NCBI GenBank assembly: GCA_038373865.1
Contig: JAXGGA010004726.1
Location: 1 to 64,000 of the forward strand
Origin: Uloborus plumipes
Taxonomy: Eukaryota > Arthropoda > Arachnida > Araneae > Uloboridae
DNA length: 64,000 nucleotides
Direction of reading: 5' to 3'
Positions within the stretch are counted from its first letter, which is position 1. Every line of letters begins with the position of its first letter. The position numbers were made by a program, and so were the translations under genes. Positions 1 through 16,319 of the stretch are shown here, in pieces. A model generated the notes under the pieces. The model saw only the letters and a list, made by a program, of their open reading frames with translations. It ran no database searches and had not been told where the DNA came from.

Positions 1-5240
<5,240 letters not shown>

Positions 5241-5996
5241 ATAATTACAAAAAAATATCATTTTCTTATTCCAGTTTAAATTATTTGCTTTGCTGTTGCT
5301 AATTGTACCATTCGGTTACCAGAGCGCGAGTAGTTAGATTTGCCCGATTTAAGGTGCAATAGGTACGGCTTCAGTTTTTACAAGTACCATTAAGGTGGAA
5401 GTCTGATTTAGCTCCACACCCATAACTTAAGACTAGGGATGCACCGATTAATCGGCAGTACCGATTAATCGGCCATAATCGGCCACTTTGCCGGTTATTA
5501 ATAATCGGCAAAATCAGGCCGATAAATCGGCCTTTTTTTTTAATTATTATTCTTCAAAGTATACCTTCACTAAGAAACTATGATGAATATTTTTATTAAC
5601 AGTAATAAAAATCCTCACAGTAGATATAATTTTTTTTGTAAAATAATCCTCCTACTTTGAATAAGTATACTGCCGTGGGCAGGTAAAGGGCAGTAACTGC
5701 AAAATTTTCGATTTTCATTTTTTTGCATTTTTGAAATCTATGTTACATTAGTTTTATGGTACAAACATCTTTTTTTGGTTTCCGATGAAAAAAAACTGTT
5801 TTTTAACCAATGGTAATTAGCAGTAACTGCATTTTTCGTCACTTTGGGCAGGTAAACGGCAGTATCTGCATGTCTGCAGGATGAACATAATATGAATCGC
5901 TCTGCAAAACTTGCATCAAGCCGCAAAAACCGTTTTTCTTTGTACCTAAACTGAGCGAAAGTAGGGGTGCCCTAATGGGAGGTCACAGGAGGTCAT

Positions 5997-7203
5997 TGGT
6001 TGCATTTGAATATTCCCAAGGGGGTGTTTTATTCCTTTATGGGGTGAATCAGTGTTAATATCAATGCAGATTTAAGTGATATAAATTGGCGTTACCACTT
6101 GGCGATATATCGCCAAGCTTTTGGTCGCCAAGTGCTTGTCGCCAACTTGGTGACATATCGCCAAATTGGCGACAAATTTGGTGAAAAAAAATTATTTTAT
6201 GAGTTTGGGTTCAAATTAGCGCTATTGGCGGTATTTTGCGAAAAATTCATTGAATGATACTAAAATCGGCGATATTTAGAAAATGAATCATCGTAAATCA
6301 TTTTTTGCATTGTTTCGTGGCACATCAGGGGCGTAAATGTTTGAATTGTTATCTTGCTCATTCCAAGCACTATTTTAACACTTAAGGCATCTACTAAGAA
6401 ATTTACACGTAAAAGGAAGTAGTGTGGGGTCCATACCAGATTTTTTTTTTTTTTTTCAAATAAAGTTTCTCTCCATTAGCAGAAAATATTTTTCACGATT
6501 TCAAAGATACACAGCCAAACTTGGCACACGACAAACAAAAACGCAGCAATGAAATGATTTTATTTACATTGTTTTGTTTTCTTTTAATTACAGTTGCTTT
6601 TCATACTAACAGACGATAATTTTTGCAGTTTAATCCCTAGCTGTTGCATTTTTAATAGTACTATGGAAAAATCGTCAACACAACAAACATTTCAAGCGCT
6701 CTTGTTCTCAAAGTGATTTCTTGTTTTGATGCAAAGTACAAAGCATTAACTGATTTGTAGTAATTTTAAAACATCTGGTGTGAACGCCACACTACTTCCT
6801 TTTACGTTTAAATTCCACAATAAATGCCTCAAGTGTTAAAATAGTGTATTAGAGTGAGCAAGATAACAATTCAAACATTACACCCCCAGTTTGTCACGAA
6901 TCAATGCAAAATAATGTTTTACAATGATTTATTTTCTAAATATCGCCGATTTTAACATGATTCAGTGAATTTTTCGCAAAATATGCCCAATAGTGCCAAA
7001 TTGAATCCAAATTTTTAAAAAAAGTCATTTTTTCGCCAAATTTGTCGCCAACTTGGCGGCAAACACTTGGCGATCAAAAGTTTGGCGATGTATTGCCAAG
7101 TGGTTGCAACAAATCATATCACTCAATCTGCATTGAAATTAACATTGATTTACCCCACAAAGGGTTAAAAGACCCCCTTGGGAACATTCGAATGCAACCA
7201 CAA
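5997..7203. repeat. Long foldback palindrome
   Basis: Two arms of roughly 440 bases (5997-6448 and 6770-7203) are inverted copies with modest divergence, separated by a loop of about 320 bases. The arms contain many TTGGCGATATATCGCC-type motifs near 6098-6175, mirrored at 7040-7100, and the stretch ACGTAAAAGGAAGTAGTGTG at the inner edge. A short open frame crossing 7042-7278 is a by-product of this repeat. It may be a foldback element in its own right, but no clear target duplication was identified. Confidence 0.85.
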
Positions 7204-7269
7204 GGGGAGGTGCACAACCACCCTGAGAGACCACCCTCAGAACCTACATACCAAACTAGAAGCTTCTAC

Positions 7270-7565
7270 GGCATATAGTTTTTCAGTTATGCGACATACA
7301 TGTATACAATACGCACATACATACAAACATACATACATACGCATATACATATGTACATACAGACGTCACGAGAAACTCGTCGTAACTGTCTGGGGCATTG
7401 TCGTAAAGGATATTTCGGCCGTTTATATATTAGTAGGTACATATGCACGTGCTGATGGGTCCAAAAAAACTACTCAACATTCTTTCGGGGGTGAGCAAAA
7501 TCAAATTTTAGACCGAATTTTGAGTGAAATTTTCTTTGTAATCACAATAAGCAAAAATGGCTAAA
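7270..7565. repeat. Interspersed repeat fragment with ACATACATA tract
   Basis: Begins with an ACATACATA-rich simple tract at about 7315-7345, followed by GACGTCACGAGAAACTCGTC and a body ending near AAATTTTCTTTG. It may be the tail half of the family seen at 30110-30345 and 63595-63835, which end in similar CA-rich tracts. That link is tentative because no long sequence is shared within the window. Confidence 0.4.
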
Positions 7566-8752
7566 GAATCATCAAGTTTTGCTTCATATTTTGCATAACA
7601 CAATACAGTTTCATTATATCTTTTAATTATATTTCGCGTTTGTTTATATTAAATCTATATCAAGTGGATACACAGTATATATGTATATTTTTAAATAAAA
7701 CACATCATTCACAATGCAATAATATATTTCGTAATAACATATCTACTCCACATGTTGTCGAATATGTAAATACTGGACATTTAGTAGCATACTGTGCCGT
7801 TACTGCCGACTGCCAGTCAATTCCGCATGACAATTAGAGTGAAAAGGGCAGGTGAACGGCAGTATCTGCTTTACCGCTTTCTGTGCTTGCGAAATCAAAA
7901 TTCAATCAATTTCCCCAAAAATATGTCGGTATAAACAAATAGTATCGCCTATGTTCGAAGTTCAATGTTTTATTGATCTTTGTGGGAAATCAAAAACGCG
8001 TTTCTTCAAATATCTCGAAAACTCATTTTTGCAGATACTGCCGTTTACCTGCCCACGGCAGTATACATAGACAATGTTGCAACATTTTTCTTGTGGCGAC
8101 AATTTTCTCCTTAGTACAGTGCTTTTAGATAACCTCTTATTTTCAAAGAATAGATAAAAGTCTTGAATTAAATTGCTACTAACTATTAAAATGTTAAATT
8201 AAAAGTACCCCTAAATCGGAGTACCCATCATAGACTCCCCCTCCCCTTTTTTGAATTTTTATGTCCAATTAATGTAATTAACAATGTGTTAATGTAATAT
8301 TGACAATAATATGAAAATTGGTTCAAAGATATTTAATAAAATATTGAAATTATTTTGTGAAAATGAGAAAATAGAAAAAAAATCTTCTCAAATACACTAC
8401 TTTACACGGAAATACATTACTTACTATTGCTAAACTCGAAATTGTACAAGAGAGAAAAAACAGTAATGGTAAAATTGGTAGCACTAAAAACAATCATCCT
8501 CATCATTAATCGGCTCAGCCGATTAATCGGCCGAGTAGCAACAACCGATTAATCGGTAATCGGCCAATTTGCTTATCGGTGCATCCCTATTTAAGACACA
8601 TAACTTAATAGCACAGATAAAGAACAGAAGAGAGCTAAGGAAAGTACATCCATGACTGAACTATGGATCAAACCCGGGGACTCGACAACAAGGTCAGACT
8701 TCTTTGACCAACAGGCAAGTTGATTGGCGTTATTTGCTTTGAACGTTGTTAC

Positions 8753-9355
8753 CTGTTGTAAAAGTGTAGTTCACGTACATACGTTCAGCTTTTCTTTGAA
8801 GTACTTTACTTTCTTAATTTTATGTTTAAATCTATTATGTTTATGATTTTTATTCTCTTTATTTTCTTTTTGTGATCCTTGTAGGCTGATATACGTTACT
8901 AGTTATGTTATATTATAAACAAAGTTAATTTAGGTTAAATGAGGGTCATTTTTTTAAAGTGTACTTAACTTAAAATGACATATTGTCGCAGTAAAATTCT
9001 TCAAGACGTTTTCATTTTAAATAGGTTATCTAGGATACCCCAGCTGTTGCTCCTTCGAGCAAAATGAACTTCCTAATTTCTTTTTAAGCACTTAAATGCT
9101 CTATCATCTCCATATATAGCTCGTATGATTAAATTTAATAATTAGATCATGAGCGTGTGAACTCTGGCACTATAACGCCCAGTATCCATCACATCATACT
9201 GTTCAGTTTGTGTTGAATCCATTTGTAGCACCACAACTTAAAGTTGCCTTGCTACTCTTTGTATTTAGTCCTAATACAATGTTTCCTGAAAATCATCAGA
9301 TTTTTTTAGATGGGCTAAAACCATGCTTTTACGTTCAAAAATAGTTATTATAGTA
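8753..9355. other. AT-rich, nothing recognised
   Basis: No gene, TIR or shared repeat was recognised in these 600 bases. Confidence 0.45.
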
Positions 9356-9394
9356 CACTGTAAAGAATACATGTTGTTTTAACAGTGTAATATA

Positions 9395-9884
9395 CACTGC
9401 TCGACATTGAAAATGCAACACCAAGAAGGAGTGGTCAGAAATTCATGCAAATTTTACCATAGACGCACGTCACTGAGTTATGCAAATGATTTGAAATGCG
9501 CAGCTCTCCGACGCACGTGAAGTAAGATATAAGAGAATGAAGTTGAAAAGTGGGCTATGTTCATGTTGGTTTTCTGCCAGACTAATTATCGGAGAAATTT
9601 GATTTTTGTTTCGAAGGATACGTGTGATAGGAGGAAATGCCACGCCGTCCTCGACGAAGACACTTCCAGCATATAGACGACTTTACAAGGGGTATGGTGA
9701 TCGGACTGAGAAAGGGAGGTTGGTCCATACGTCAAATTGCAGCTGATACCCACATGGATGCAAGCACTGTGCATCGGCTGTGTCGGAGATGGTTGGAAAG
9801 AGGAAATGTAGCCACATTGAGGGGTGCAGGTGCAGCCAGAGTGACGTTAGACCGCTTGGATCGACGGATTCACCATTACGCATG
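9395..9884 (+). mobile_element. Truncated Tc1-like transposon
   Basis: The left TIR starts CACTGCTCGACATTGAAAAT directly after a TA. About 240 bases later a transposase start is found, but the element stops after some 82 codons and the host MITE resumes. The right TIR and the DDE domain are missing, so it cannot move by itself. Confidence 0.82.
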
Positions 9885-9885
9885 A
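9637..9885 (+). pseudogene. Tc1-family transposase, N-terminal fragment
   Basis: The frame starts with an ATG giving MPRRPRRRHFQHIDDFTRGM, a typical opening for Tc1-like transposases of arthropods. Residues about 12-55 form the first helix-turn-helix of the paired-like DNA-binding domain, with the usual RGMVIGLRKGGWSIRQIA followed by a recognition helix around DASTVHRLCRRWLERG. A GRPR-like hinge should follow; here it reads GAGAARVT, so it is degraded. The frame ends after 82 residues, against about 340 in intact proteins, because the element is cut off where the MITE resumes; the stop codon lies at the junction. The DDE catalytic domain is absent. It would normally bind the TIR and excise or insert the element at TA. 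Identification is from motif recognition only, but the fit is good. Confidence 0.85.
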
Positions 9886-10191
9886 AATTTTATGGTGATA
9901 AACTGTAAAAATTGTTAATTTTAAGGTAATAAATTGTAAAATTGCTAATTTAAGTTTATTACCATTCATTTCACAGTTTTAAACTGAAACCTCTGCTGCT
10001 AGTATTATACTGTTGTTTTTACAGTATAATACAGCTAAATTTTACGGCAATAAACTCAAATTTCTCATTTTACAGTACGAAACTGCAAAATTGCTAGTTT
10101 TACAGTTTATTACTGTGCATTTTACAGCTTTAAATGGGAATCTCGGCTGCCAGTATTATACTGTAAGAACAACAGTTCATTTTTTGCAGTG

Positions 10192-10419
10192 TAACGATTG
10201 ATTATATCGCGCTTATCAGGGGACAAAAACAACAAAGAAAGAAAAAACGCGATATATCCAAAAAGACGATGTGACCGATGTCATAAAAAGTAGGGATTTA
10301 ATTAAGTTATGAAATTTTGTTACGTGCACTTAGAAAAAGATTAGTCTGTTATTAGGTAGAATTTCTTATTAAAAAGAGACGAACAAATTAATCTACCAAT
10401 TGTTTCTTTAAAATTACAA

Positions 10420-10451
<32 letters not shown>

Positions 10452-10540
10452 TTTTTACTTTAGTTTGTGTATTACAGATTGAACGTTGGAGCTGATACGG
10501 TCAAAGCTATGGCAGCAGTTTGAAAATAAACAGTTGAATA
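10192..10540. other. Spacer with (AAT)n tract
   Basis: Contains a TAA/AAT trinucleotide run at about 10419-10449. Nothing else is recognisable. Confidence 0.6.
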
Positions 10541-10768
10541 CCGTAAAGTCGGGTTACATGGACCCTAGGGGGTTACTTAAGCTCATTACTGTAAAATGAT
10601 AAAAATTTGGTTTGGTACTTACTAGTTGAAGACTTGCACGTAGTTCCTCGTTTCTCCGCTAGGTAGAAGCACTCTGCTGTCTCTAACGCTAGTACCAAGC
10701 CCAGATATTATCATTTTACTGTGGGCTCAAGTAACCCCCGTGTGGGTCCAAGTAACCCGACTTTACGG
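10541..10768. mobile_element. 228-bp TA-target MITE
   Basis: The ends are inverted repeats of about 60 bases: CCGTAAAGTCGGGTTACATG at the left and CCGTAAAGTCGGGTTACTTG at the right read in reverse. TA flanks both sides. Each arm contains two versions of the motif GGGTTACWTRRGC. The arms pair through a stretch with ACTGTAAAATGATAA. There is no coding capacity. Confidence 0.88.
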
Positions 10769-10864
10769 TATCTTATTTGTTCGCTGTTCTTGCAAAGCTA
10801 CAGTATCCAAAGACTAAAAATGTTCTTACTGAGGTAAAGGGAGTCAATCTGGATAGGCCGTAAT

Positions 10865-12045
10865 TAGGGATGCACCGATAAGCAAATTGGCCTATTATCG
10901 ATTACCGATTAATCGGCTGTAGATAATCAGCCGATTAATCGGCTGAGCAGATTAATGATAAGGATAATTGTTTTTCTACAACAATTTTACCATCACTGTT
11001 TTTTCTCTCTTATATAATTCCACGTTTAGAAAAAAGTAATTTATTTCTGAGAGAAGTTCTTTTTCCATTTTCCTAGTTTTCACAAAATAGTTTCACTATT
11101 TTATGAAATTTCTTGGAACCAATTTTCATATTATTATCAATAATATTATTAACAAATTGTTAGTTACGTTAATTGGACATAAAATTCAAAGAAAAAGGAG
11201 GAGAAGGAGTCTGTGGTGTGGTGAGCACTCCAATTTAGTAGTACTTTTAATTCATATTTTTACTAATTAGTAACAATTTTATTCAATACTTTTATTCCTT
11301 GAAAATTAGAGGTTATCTAAAAGCACTGTGTAAAGGAGAAAATTATCGCCACATGAAAAATGTTGCAACATTGTCTATGTATATTTATTCAAAGTAGGAG
11401 AATTAATTTAAAAAAATTGTATATTAACTGTGAGGATTATTATCACTCTTAATAAAGATATTCATCGTAGTTTCTTAGTGAAGGTACAGTAGAGTCTCGA
11501 AAATCCGAGGTAATTGGGGCTCATGCCACCTCGGATTACTGAAAACTCGGATTATCCGAAAAAAAATTCTTAACAGTAGAAACGTAACATTTTTCGATCA
11601 TTATTAGTAAGATAAACTTAATTTCAAGTCGTTTTACATGTCAAGTTATTATTTCCAAAGCATATCTCAATATATCTCTAGTAGTTAAAGGATATTTCGT
11701 GACACTTGATGAATGTCTTTGACACCAACCTCTCAATACTTTTTGTACTACTTTATTGTGAGTACAAAAGAAAATTTTCTAATAGAAAAAGGTTCTTATT
11801 TTCAGATTTTAATGCAAATTATCTTTTTAGTTATTGAAGATAGACCTTAAAATGTCAATAAAGAGCCTCGGATTAAGCGGAACCTCGGACTTTTGAGACT
11901 CGGATTTTCGAGACTCTACTGTATACTTTAAAGAATAATATTTGAAAAATATTTTTTCAGTCCGATTTTACCGATTATGAATAATCAGCAAAGTGGCCGA
12001 TTATGGCCGATTAATCGGTGGTGTCGATTAATCGGTGCATCCCTA
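10865..12045. mobile_element. Second hAT copy, perfect 8-bp duplication, with nested pogo MITE
   Basis: Starts TAGGGATGCACCGATAAGCA and ends with the inverted TAGGGATGCACCGATTAATC. GCCGTAAT is duplicated exactly on both sides (10857-10864 and 12046-12053). It lies in the opposite orientation to the copy at 5434-8589 and shares its CCGATTAATCGG subterminal repeats and AT-rich body. Removing the insertion at 11487-11921 leaves about 746 bases. It is non-autonomous. Confidence 0.92.
11487..11921. mobile_element. 435-bp pogo-type MITE nested in the hAT
   Basis: The TIRs are CAGTAGAGTCTCGAAAATCC on both strands, with TA duplicated outside. The empty target is preserved in the other hAT copy at about 5555-5568. 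The sub-motif CTCGGATT recurs several times near both ends (about 11530-11565 and 11868-11908). Termini starting CAGT with a TA target and repeated TCGGATTWTCCG-like words resemble pogo/Tigger elements. There is no transposase frame. Confidence 0.85.
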
Positions 12046-12053
12046 GCCGTAAT

Positions 12054-13214
12054 ATAAGTGGAGGCTAAACACTTGACAAAGATGACGGATACACCTTCTT
12101 TTTTTTGAAATAATGACTATATTTGGATGTTTAATTACTTTCGTATTTATTTTATCAGATGGACATGTTACATTTTTAGAAATAATTATAAATAAATTCT
12201 CGTGTTAAATGCTAAAAATATATCTTTGACATTCATTTGCAGTCTTCGATAAGAGAATATTGACGAAATATTATATTGTCGATTTTGGTATAAGAAAAAA
12301 AAGTCGTTTAGTTCTGGACGGAACTTACTGTTTTCTATGTGTTTAACAACATCCCAACAAAATATTTATGATATTCAAAATATTTTAAACAATAGTTTCC
12401 TATACTTTTTAAAACATGTCCTTTTTCTTGCTTAAGTTTCTTCGAAACCCGTATAATACTTCTCGTAGTGTGACATTAAACGTAACCAAGAAATCCTTTA
12501 TGACCAAGTTCGTAAAATTCTAAGAAATGCACTTTGCCGCTTTTAAAACATGATTAACTAATTTGGAGATCTTGATTTCAAATTATGAGGTTATAATATA
12601 ACTATAGTTAGAGGATGAATTGAAGTCAAACTTCGGAAAAGAGTTTAACCACACGCATGGAATATATTTACTTCATCTATTTACCTATTTTTTGAATAAT
12701 GGGCATAAATATGTATGTATGACTGTATGTATGTATGTAAGTTTGTAGGCATACATAATGTATTATCCTTTACCCACCTATACTACTATAATCCAACCAC
12801 ATATATGCATGTCTTCTAAAACATAGCTTCTGATAGGCTGTGGGGTTTTTGACATCACCTTTAACGTCACATTTAGCAATTTCTCACCTGATTTGGCACA
12901 TAAAATACGTCTTTAACGTATATAAGTTTACCCTATTTCTTCAATTTTCCACCAAGCCCTTGGATTCCCAGCAGATATAATAGAACCAATATTTGTTATA
13001 GTTCCGCCGCATAATCAACTAGATACGTCAAATGCGTCGCGAATGACTTGTAAAGTTTATATTTTCTTACGCACTTTTCTGAGGAAAAAAATCATTTCGG
13101 TACTATGATTCGTAAATGCACTTAAAATATACGCAATCATTGTAAAAGTACATCTTGTGAAGCAAGCGTGCTTAGTTTTACCATCAGAAAACAATATTTA
13201 AAACAGAAGACTTT
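12054..13214. other. AT-rich, only simple repeats
   Basis: A TATG/ATGT-rich simple stretch lies at about 12709-12745. No gene or element end was recognised in the rest. Confidence 0.5.
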
Positions 13215-13249
13215 TATTTTAAATAAAATATTTAAAACGAAACAATGAA

Positions 13250-13303
13250 GTGGCCAAAACTAGTGTAGTGGCCATAACTGGTGTATTGGCCATAACTGGA
13301 GCA
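13250..13303. repeat. Three tandem 18-base units
   Basis: GTGGCCAAAACTAGTGTA, GTGGCCATAACTGGTGTA and TTGGCCATAACTGGAGCA follow each other without gaps. They sit between a 24-base direct repeat (13215-13238) and the tail end of the SINE at 13312, so they may be a tail-associated minisatellite. Confidence 0.8.
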
Positions 13304-13311
13304 TCTACCCT

Positions 13312-13724
13312 ATACTTACAAAGCAATATCATTGTCTTAATCCAATTCAAATTATTTGCGTTGCTGTTGTTAATTTTCCACTCGGTAACCATAGTGCAAG
13401 TAGTTAGATTTACCTGATTTAGGGTGGAATAGGTACGGCATCCGTTTTTGCGAGCACCATTAAGGTGGAAGTCTGATTTAGCTCAACACACATGCCATGA
13501 TTACGACGCCGTAAAACTCGTTTTTTGAACAGGCAGCCATTCATAGTAGACATTCACATGCATAAAAGACGGAAGAGAGAGAAAATACATCCATGACCGA
13601 GCTATGAATCGAACCACAACCCGGTCAGACGAACCCAATAATTCTGAGTCCACAACCCGGTCAGAATTCTCTGACCACTAGACAAAATTATTGGCACTAC
13701 TCTTTTTCTTTGAACGTTATCATA
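13312..13724 (-). mobile_element. tRNA-derived SINE, minus strand
   Basis: Same family as the split copy at 5241-8752. Read on the minus strand it opens with the A-box-like TGTCTAGTGGTCAG, carries a duplicated CTGACCGGGTTGTGG, and has a B-box GGTTCGATTC. The body continues with CATGGATGTATTTTCTC and the AAATCAGACTTCCACCTTAA stretch. The 24-base direct repeat at 13215-13238 and 13738-13761 brackets it, and could be a target duplication. Confidence 0.8.
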
Positions 13725-13761
13725 GAAGTAGTATGCATATTTTAAATAAAATATTTAAAAC

Positions 13762-15167
13762 TAAAGAGTTCGCATTTAAGCTCAAAACTTCAAATGCAGT
13801 CACATTTAAATTACACATTTGAAGTTACAAACCGAAAGTTCAAAGACAAATTCAAAGAGGAGTTTATGGAGAAGTTAAAGGTTTCATCCCAAGTTTGATT
13901 CCGGCGCAAAAGACTCGACGTAGATGCTGTAAGATGTAATAATTAATTTACCTATGAAGTTTGTAAAGTATCTTTTGGAGTGTCTTTGATTTGAATTTGG
14001 AGTGTCTTTGATAACCATTGCAAAAATTAAGTACAATAAAATTTAAATGTAAATTAACACCTGTACACTATTCTCTTATCTGTTTTTGTAAAGCGCTAAT
14101 CATTAAAAAAAAGAAAAAAAAACCTTAATGAGAAAATTATTACTCAAATTTGGAGGAACAGACAAGGAATTAATATTTTATTTTCACAATTATCTAGCAT
14201 AAATTCTTTTAAAAAAAAAGGAATTTCGTTTAGAACTAAACTAGCCTACTTCAATTACACCAATATCGATTATTTAGCATCATTTCCATATTTTTTCAAT
14301 CTACTAAGATTGAAAAATCATGTTGAAAATACTATTTTAACCTTGAACAGTCATTTATGGCATCAAAATGTGGCTCTCTCCTAATGTAAGTAGTGATGAT
14401 GTAAAATTTACGTGAAATTCAATTTCTCAAATTGCTAGGGTTCATTATACAGTAAATAACAACCATTATAATTTATTTTTCAAAAAGACTTTAAACAAAG
14501 CTATTTTGTCTAAATTTAAACGCATAATTTTATGTGAGGTGAATTAGAGAGCAGAATTACAAACACATATTTTTTTCAACATGATACAAGATGACAGGCT
14601 TTCATTACAAAATACTCTTACGTTTGAGATAAAAATAAAAAGTTGAATTTTAAATTGTTTTAAAATAAATAACTTTTGAAAAAAAAAAACTTTGCAGTCC
14701 TTTTTTGTAGTTTAAAAAAATACTTGATTACTTTTTTCTTCAATGCCAAGATTAACTTCAGGTAAGGAAAAAAAAAGTAATATTGATAAAAACGTACCTA
14801 AATGAACAATATTTATCAAAGTTAAGTCATTCGCAAACACTTCCTTACAGATAGAAATAAAGCACACTGAATTCGTTTTATTTTCCGTTCTAAATAAAAA
14901 TAAAAATTTGAAACAAAACTTTAGAATGAAATTAAAAAAAAAAAAAAAAATCAACAGTATTTTTGTCAATATCGTTTACGCTTGGAATTTACTTGATTTT
15001 GGTTTAGACTATCAATCTTGAACTTTGAACAACGTTAAGTCTACGTCTGACTTTTTAAATAAAACTCTAAAGCTGATTTTTTCCCTCATTACTAATTTTA
15101 AATATTCACTACACCACACATTTTTTTTAAATAATGAGAGAAAAAAATATATATACTGAAAACCATA
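13762..15167. other. AT-rich, nothing recognised
   Basis: No credible gene; a short lysine- and phenylalanine-rich frame near 14712-14969 is made by A/T runs. No element termini were seen. Confidence 0.5.
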
Positions 15168-16319
15168 TGGGCAATTCCATGCAAGTGTGGAAAAGCGTTG
15201 GAAAAATCAAACTTGATCAATATGACTGTTCTGCAAATTTTTTGGTTTAGAAATGTTTGAAGCTTCTTATTTATAACATTTTTTTGCTAGGAATTCCGTT
15301 TTTTAGTTTCGGCAATACTTTGAAGTTGGTATTAGAGTATTTTATACTTAGTGAAGCAAACCGTCAAACTTTCTACATTGATAAAGTTTCAATTTTTTCC
15401 ATCAGATAAATGTGACAAATTAATATTATAGTTTATTAAAATTTAAATTAATATTGTGAGTTGATGAAACGAGTGTTTTCAATTTCATTAAGTGATTCAT
15501 GTCAATTTCCAAAAGGCTCCGTACTATGTAACGTAAGTTACCAAAAACATGTTAAAGTTTTTAAAGCAAATAAGGAAAGGGCAATACGGTGTTAACTATG
15601 TTATACTTTCTATCTTATAAGTGTGTACTAAGCAAATAACAGTACTTTTCTTTTGAATATTGCTTATTTATTTTTTTGTGCTACAATCAAAACGTGTAAT
15701 GTAAGTTGCCCACATATGCAGATAACGTAAGTTACCTTAGTTAGAACTTAAATGGTTGTGTTCTTAAGTGGTTGAACTTAAATGTTGTGTTAAATTGTAA
15801 ATAAAACCTATGTGGTTAATAGAAGTAATTTATTCAATAATTCTTTTAATTGCACAACTGTATTTACTTAATTTAGATTACTCATATTTCTTAAAATGTC
15901 TGTTTTTTAATAAGATTACAATACACCTTTATTATAAACTAGCCGGGTACCCGGCCCTGCCCGGGTTTCGGCCGGGTATGGTGTTTTAGTGACACTCGTT
16001 CATGAGTTTTTCAACATTAAAGTGCATAATCTATACACACAATGGCTACTTCTGTAAAACAATGGCAATTTTTTTCTGACTGGACAAAACTAAAAAAAAC
16101 ACAAAACTATTACACACCTTAAAATACAAATGCAAGCTACGAATAATGTTTTAGGTAAATCGGAAATGTTTTATACGCTTGGTACGGGGTGCGGCGGAGA
16201 AAACTTGCAGACTTGAAAAAGTCAACTAAGGGAAAAAGTACATCATTATCATTTTTACTACTTTTTTATAAGATATGGTACCCATTCTGAATCTTTATAT
16301 TAGTTAGATTTTAAAAAAC

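Larger units (their letters stand above)
5670..8061. mobile_element. 2.39-kb TIR element nested in the hAT
   Basis: Ends are inverted: CTGCCGTGGGCAGGTAAAGG on the left, CTGCCGTGGGCAGGTAAACG on the right read in reverse. TATA is present on both sides, while the matching position of the other hAT copy (about 11379-11386) has a single TATA, so a 4-base duplication fits. The motif GGCAGGTAAACGGCAGTATC recurs internally near 5847-5866 and 7848-7865, besides the two termini; a partial AGCAGTAACTGCA lies at 5819. It contains a foldback palindrome (5997-7203) and a repeat fragment (about 7270-7565). No transposase frame was found. Confidence 0.82.
5434..8589. mobile_element. Non-autonomous hAT element with nested insertion
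   Basis: The termini start TAGGGATGCACCGATTAATC on the left and TAGGGATGCACCGATAAGCA on the right (reverse strand). The flanking 8 bases are CTTAAGAC and TTTAAGAC, a 7/8 match and the duplication length typical of hAT. Subterminal regions are full of the palindromic motif CCGATTAATCGG. Without the insertion at 5670-8061 the element is about 750 bases, the same as the second copy at 10865-12045 (in the opposite orientation) without its own insertion. No transposase is encoded. Confidence 0.88.
5241..8752 (-). mobile_element. tRNA-derived SINE (minus strand), split by a hAT element
   Basis: Two halves, 5241-5433 and 8590-8752, match the SINE at 13312-13724 and are separated by the hAT at 5434-8589. 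Read on the minus strand, the head has an A-box-like stretch (TGCCTGTTGGTC) and a B-box-like GGTTTGATCC, as in Pol III SINE promoters. The body then runs through a conserved stretch with AAATCAGACTTCCACCTTAA and ends near 5241. Shared sequence with the second copy is extensive on both sides of the hAT. The pieces give the order of events: SINE first, hAT second. Confidence 0.78.
9356..10191. mobile_element. CACTG-type MITE split by a Tc1 fragment
   Basis: Left end CACTGTAAAGAATACATGTT and right end reading CACTGCAAAAAATGAACTGT on the reverse strand, with TA on both sides. The inside is built from repeats of TTTTACAGTAATAAACTGT, a sequence that can fold on itself. Relatives lie at 20107-20516, 21304-21692, 39106-40000, 50536-51093, and fragments at 26626-26690 and 32489-32651. 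Here the left 40 bases and the remainder are separated by the Tc1-like insertion at 9395-9884; the uninterrupted order is seen in the copy at 20107. Confidence 0.82.

Noticed and set aside
7042..7564. Frames of 78 and 128 codons
   Set aside because: They lie in the arm of the foldback palindrome and in a repeat tail with ACATACATA; no domain is recognisable.
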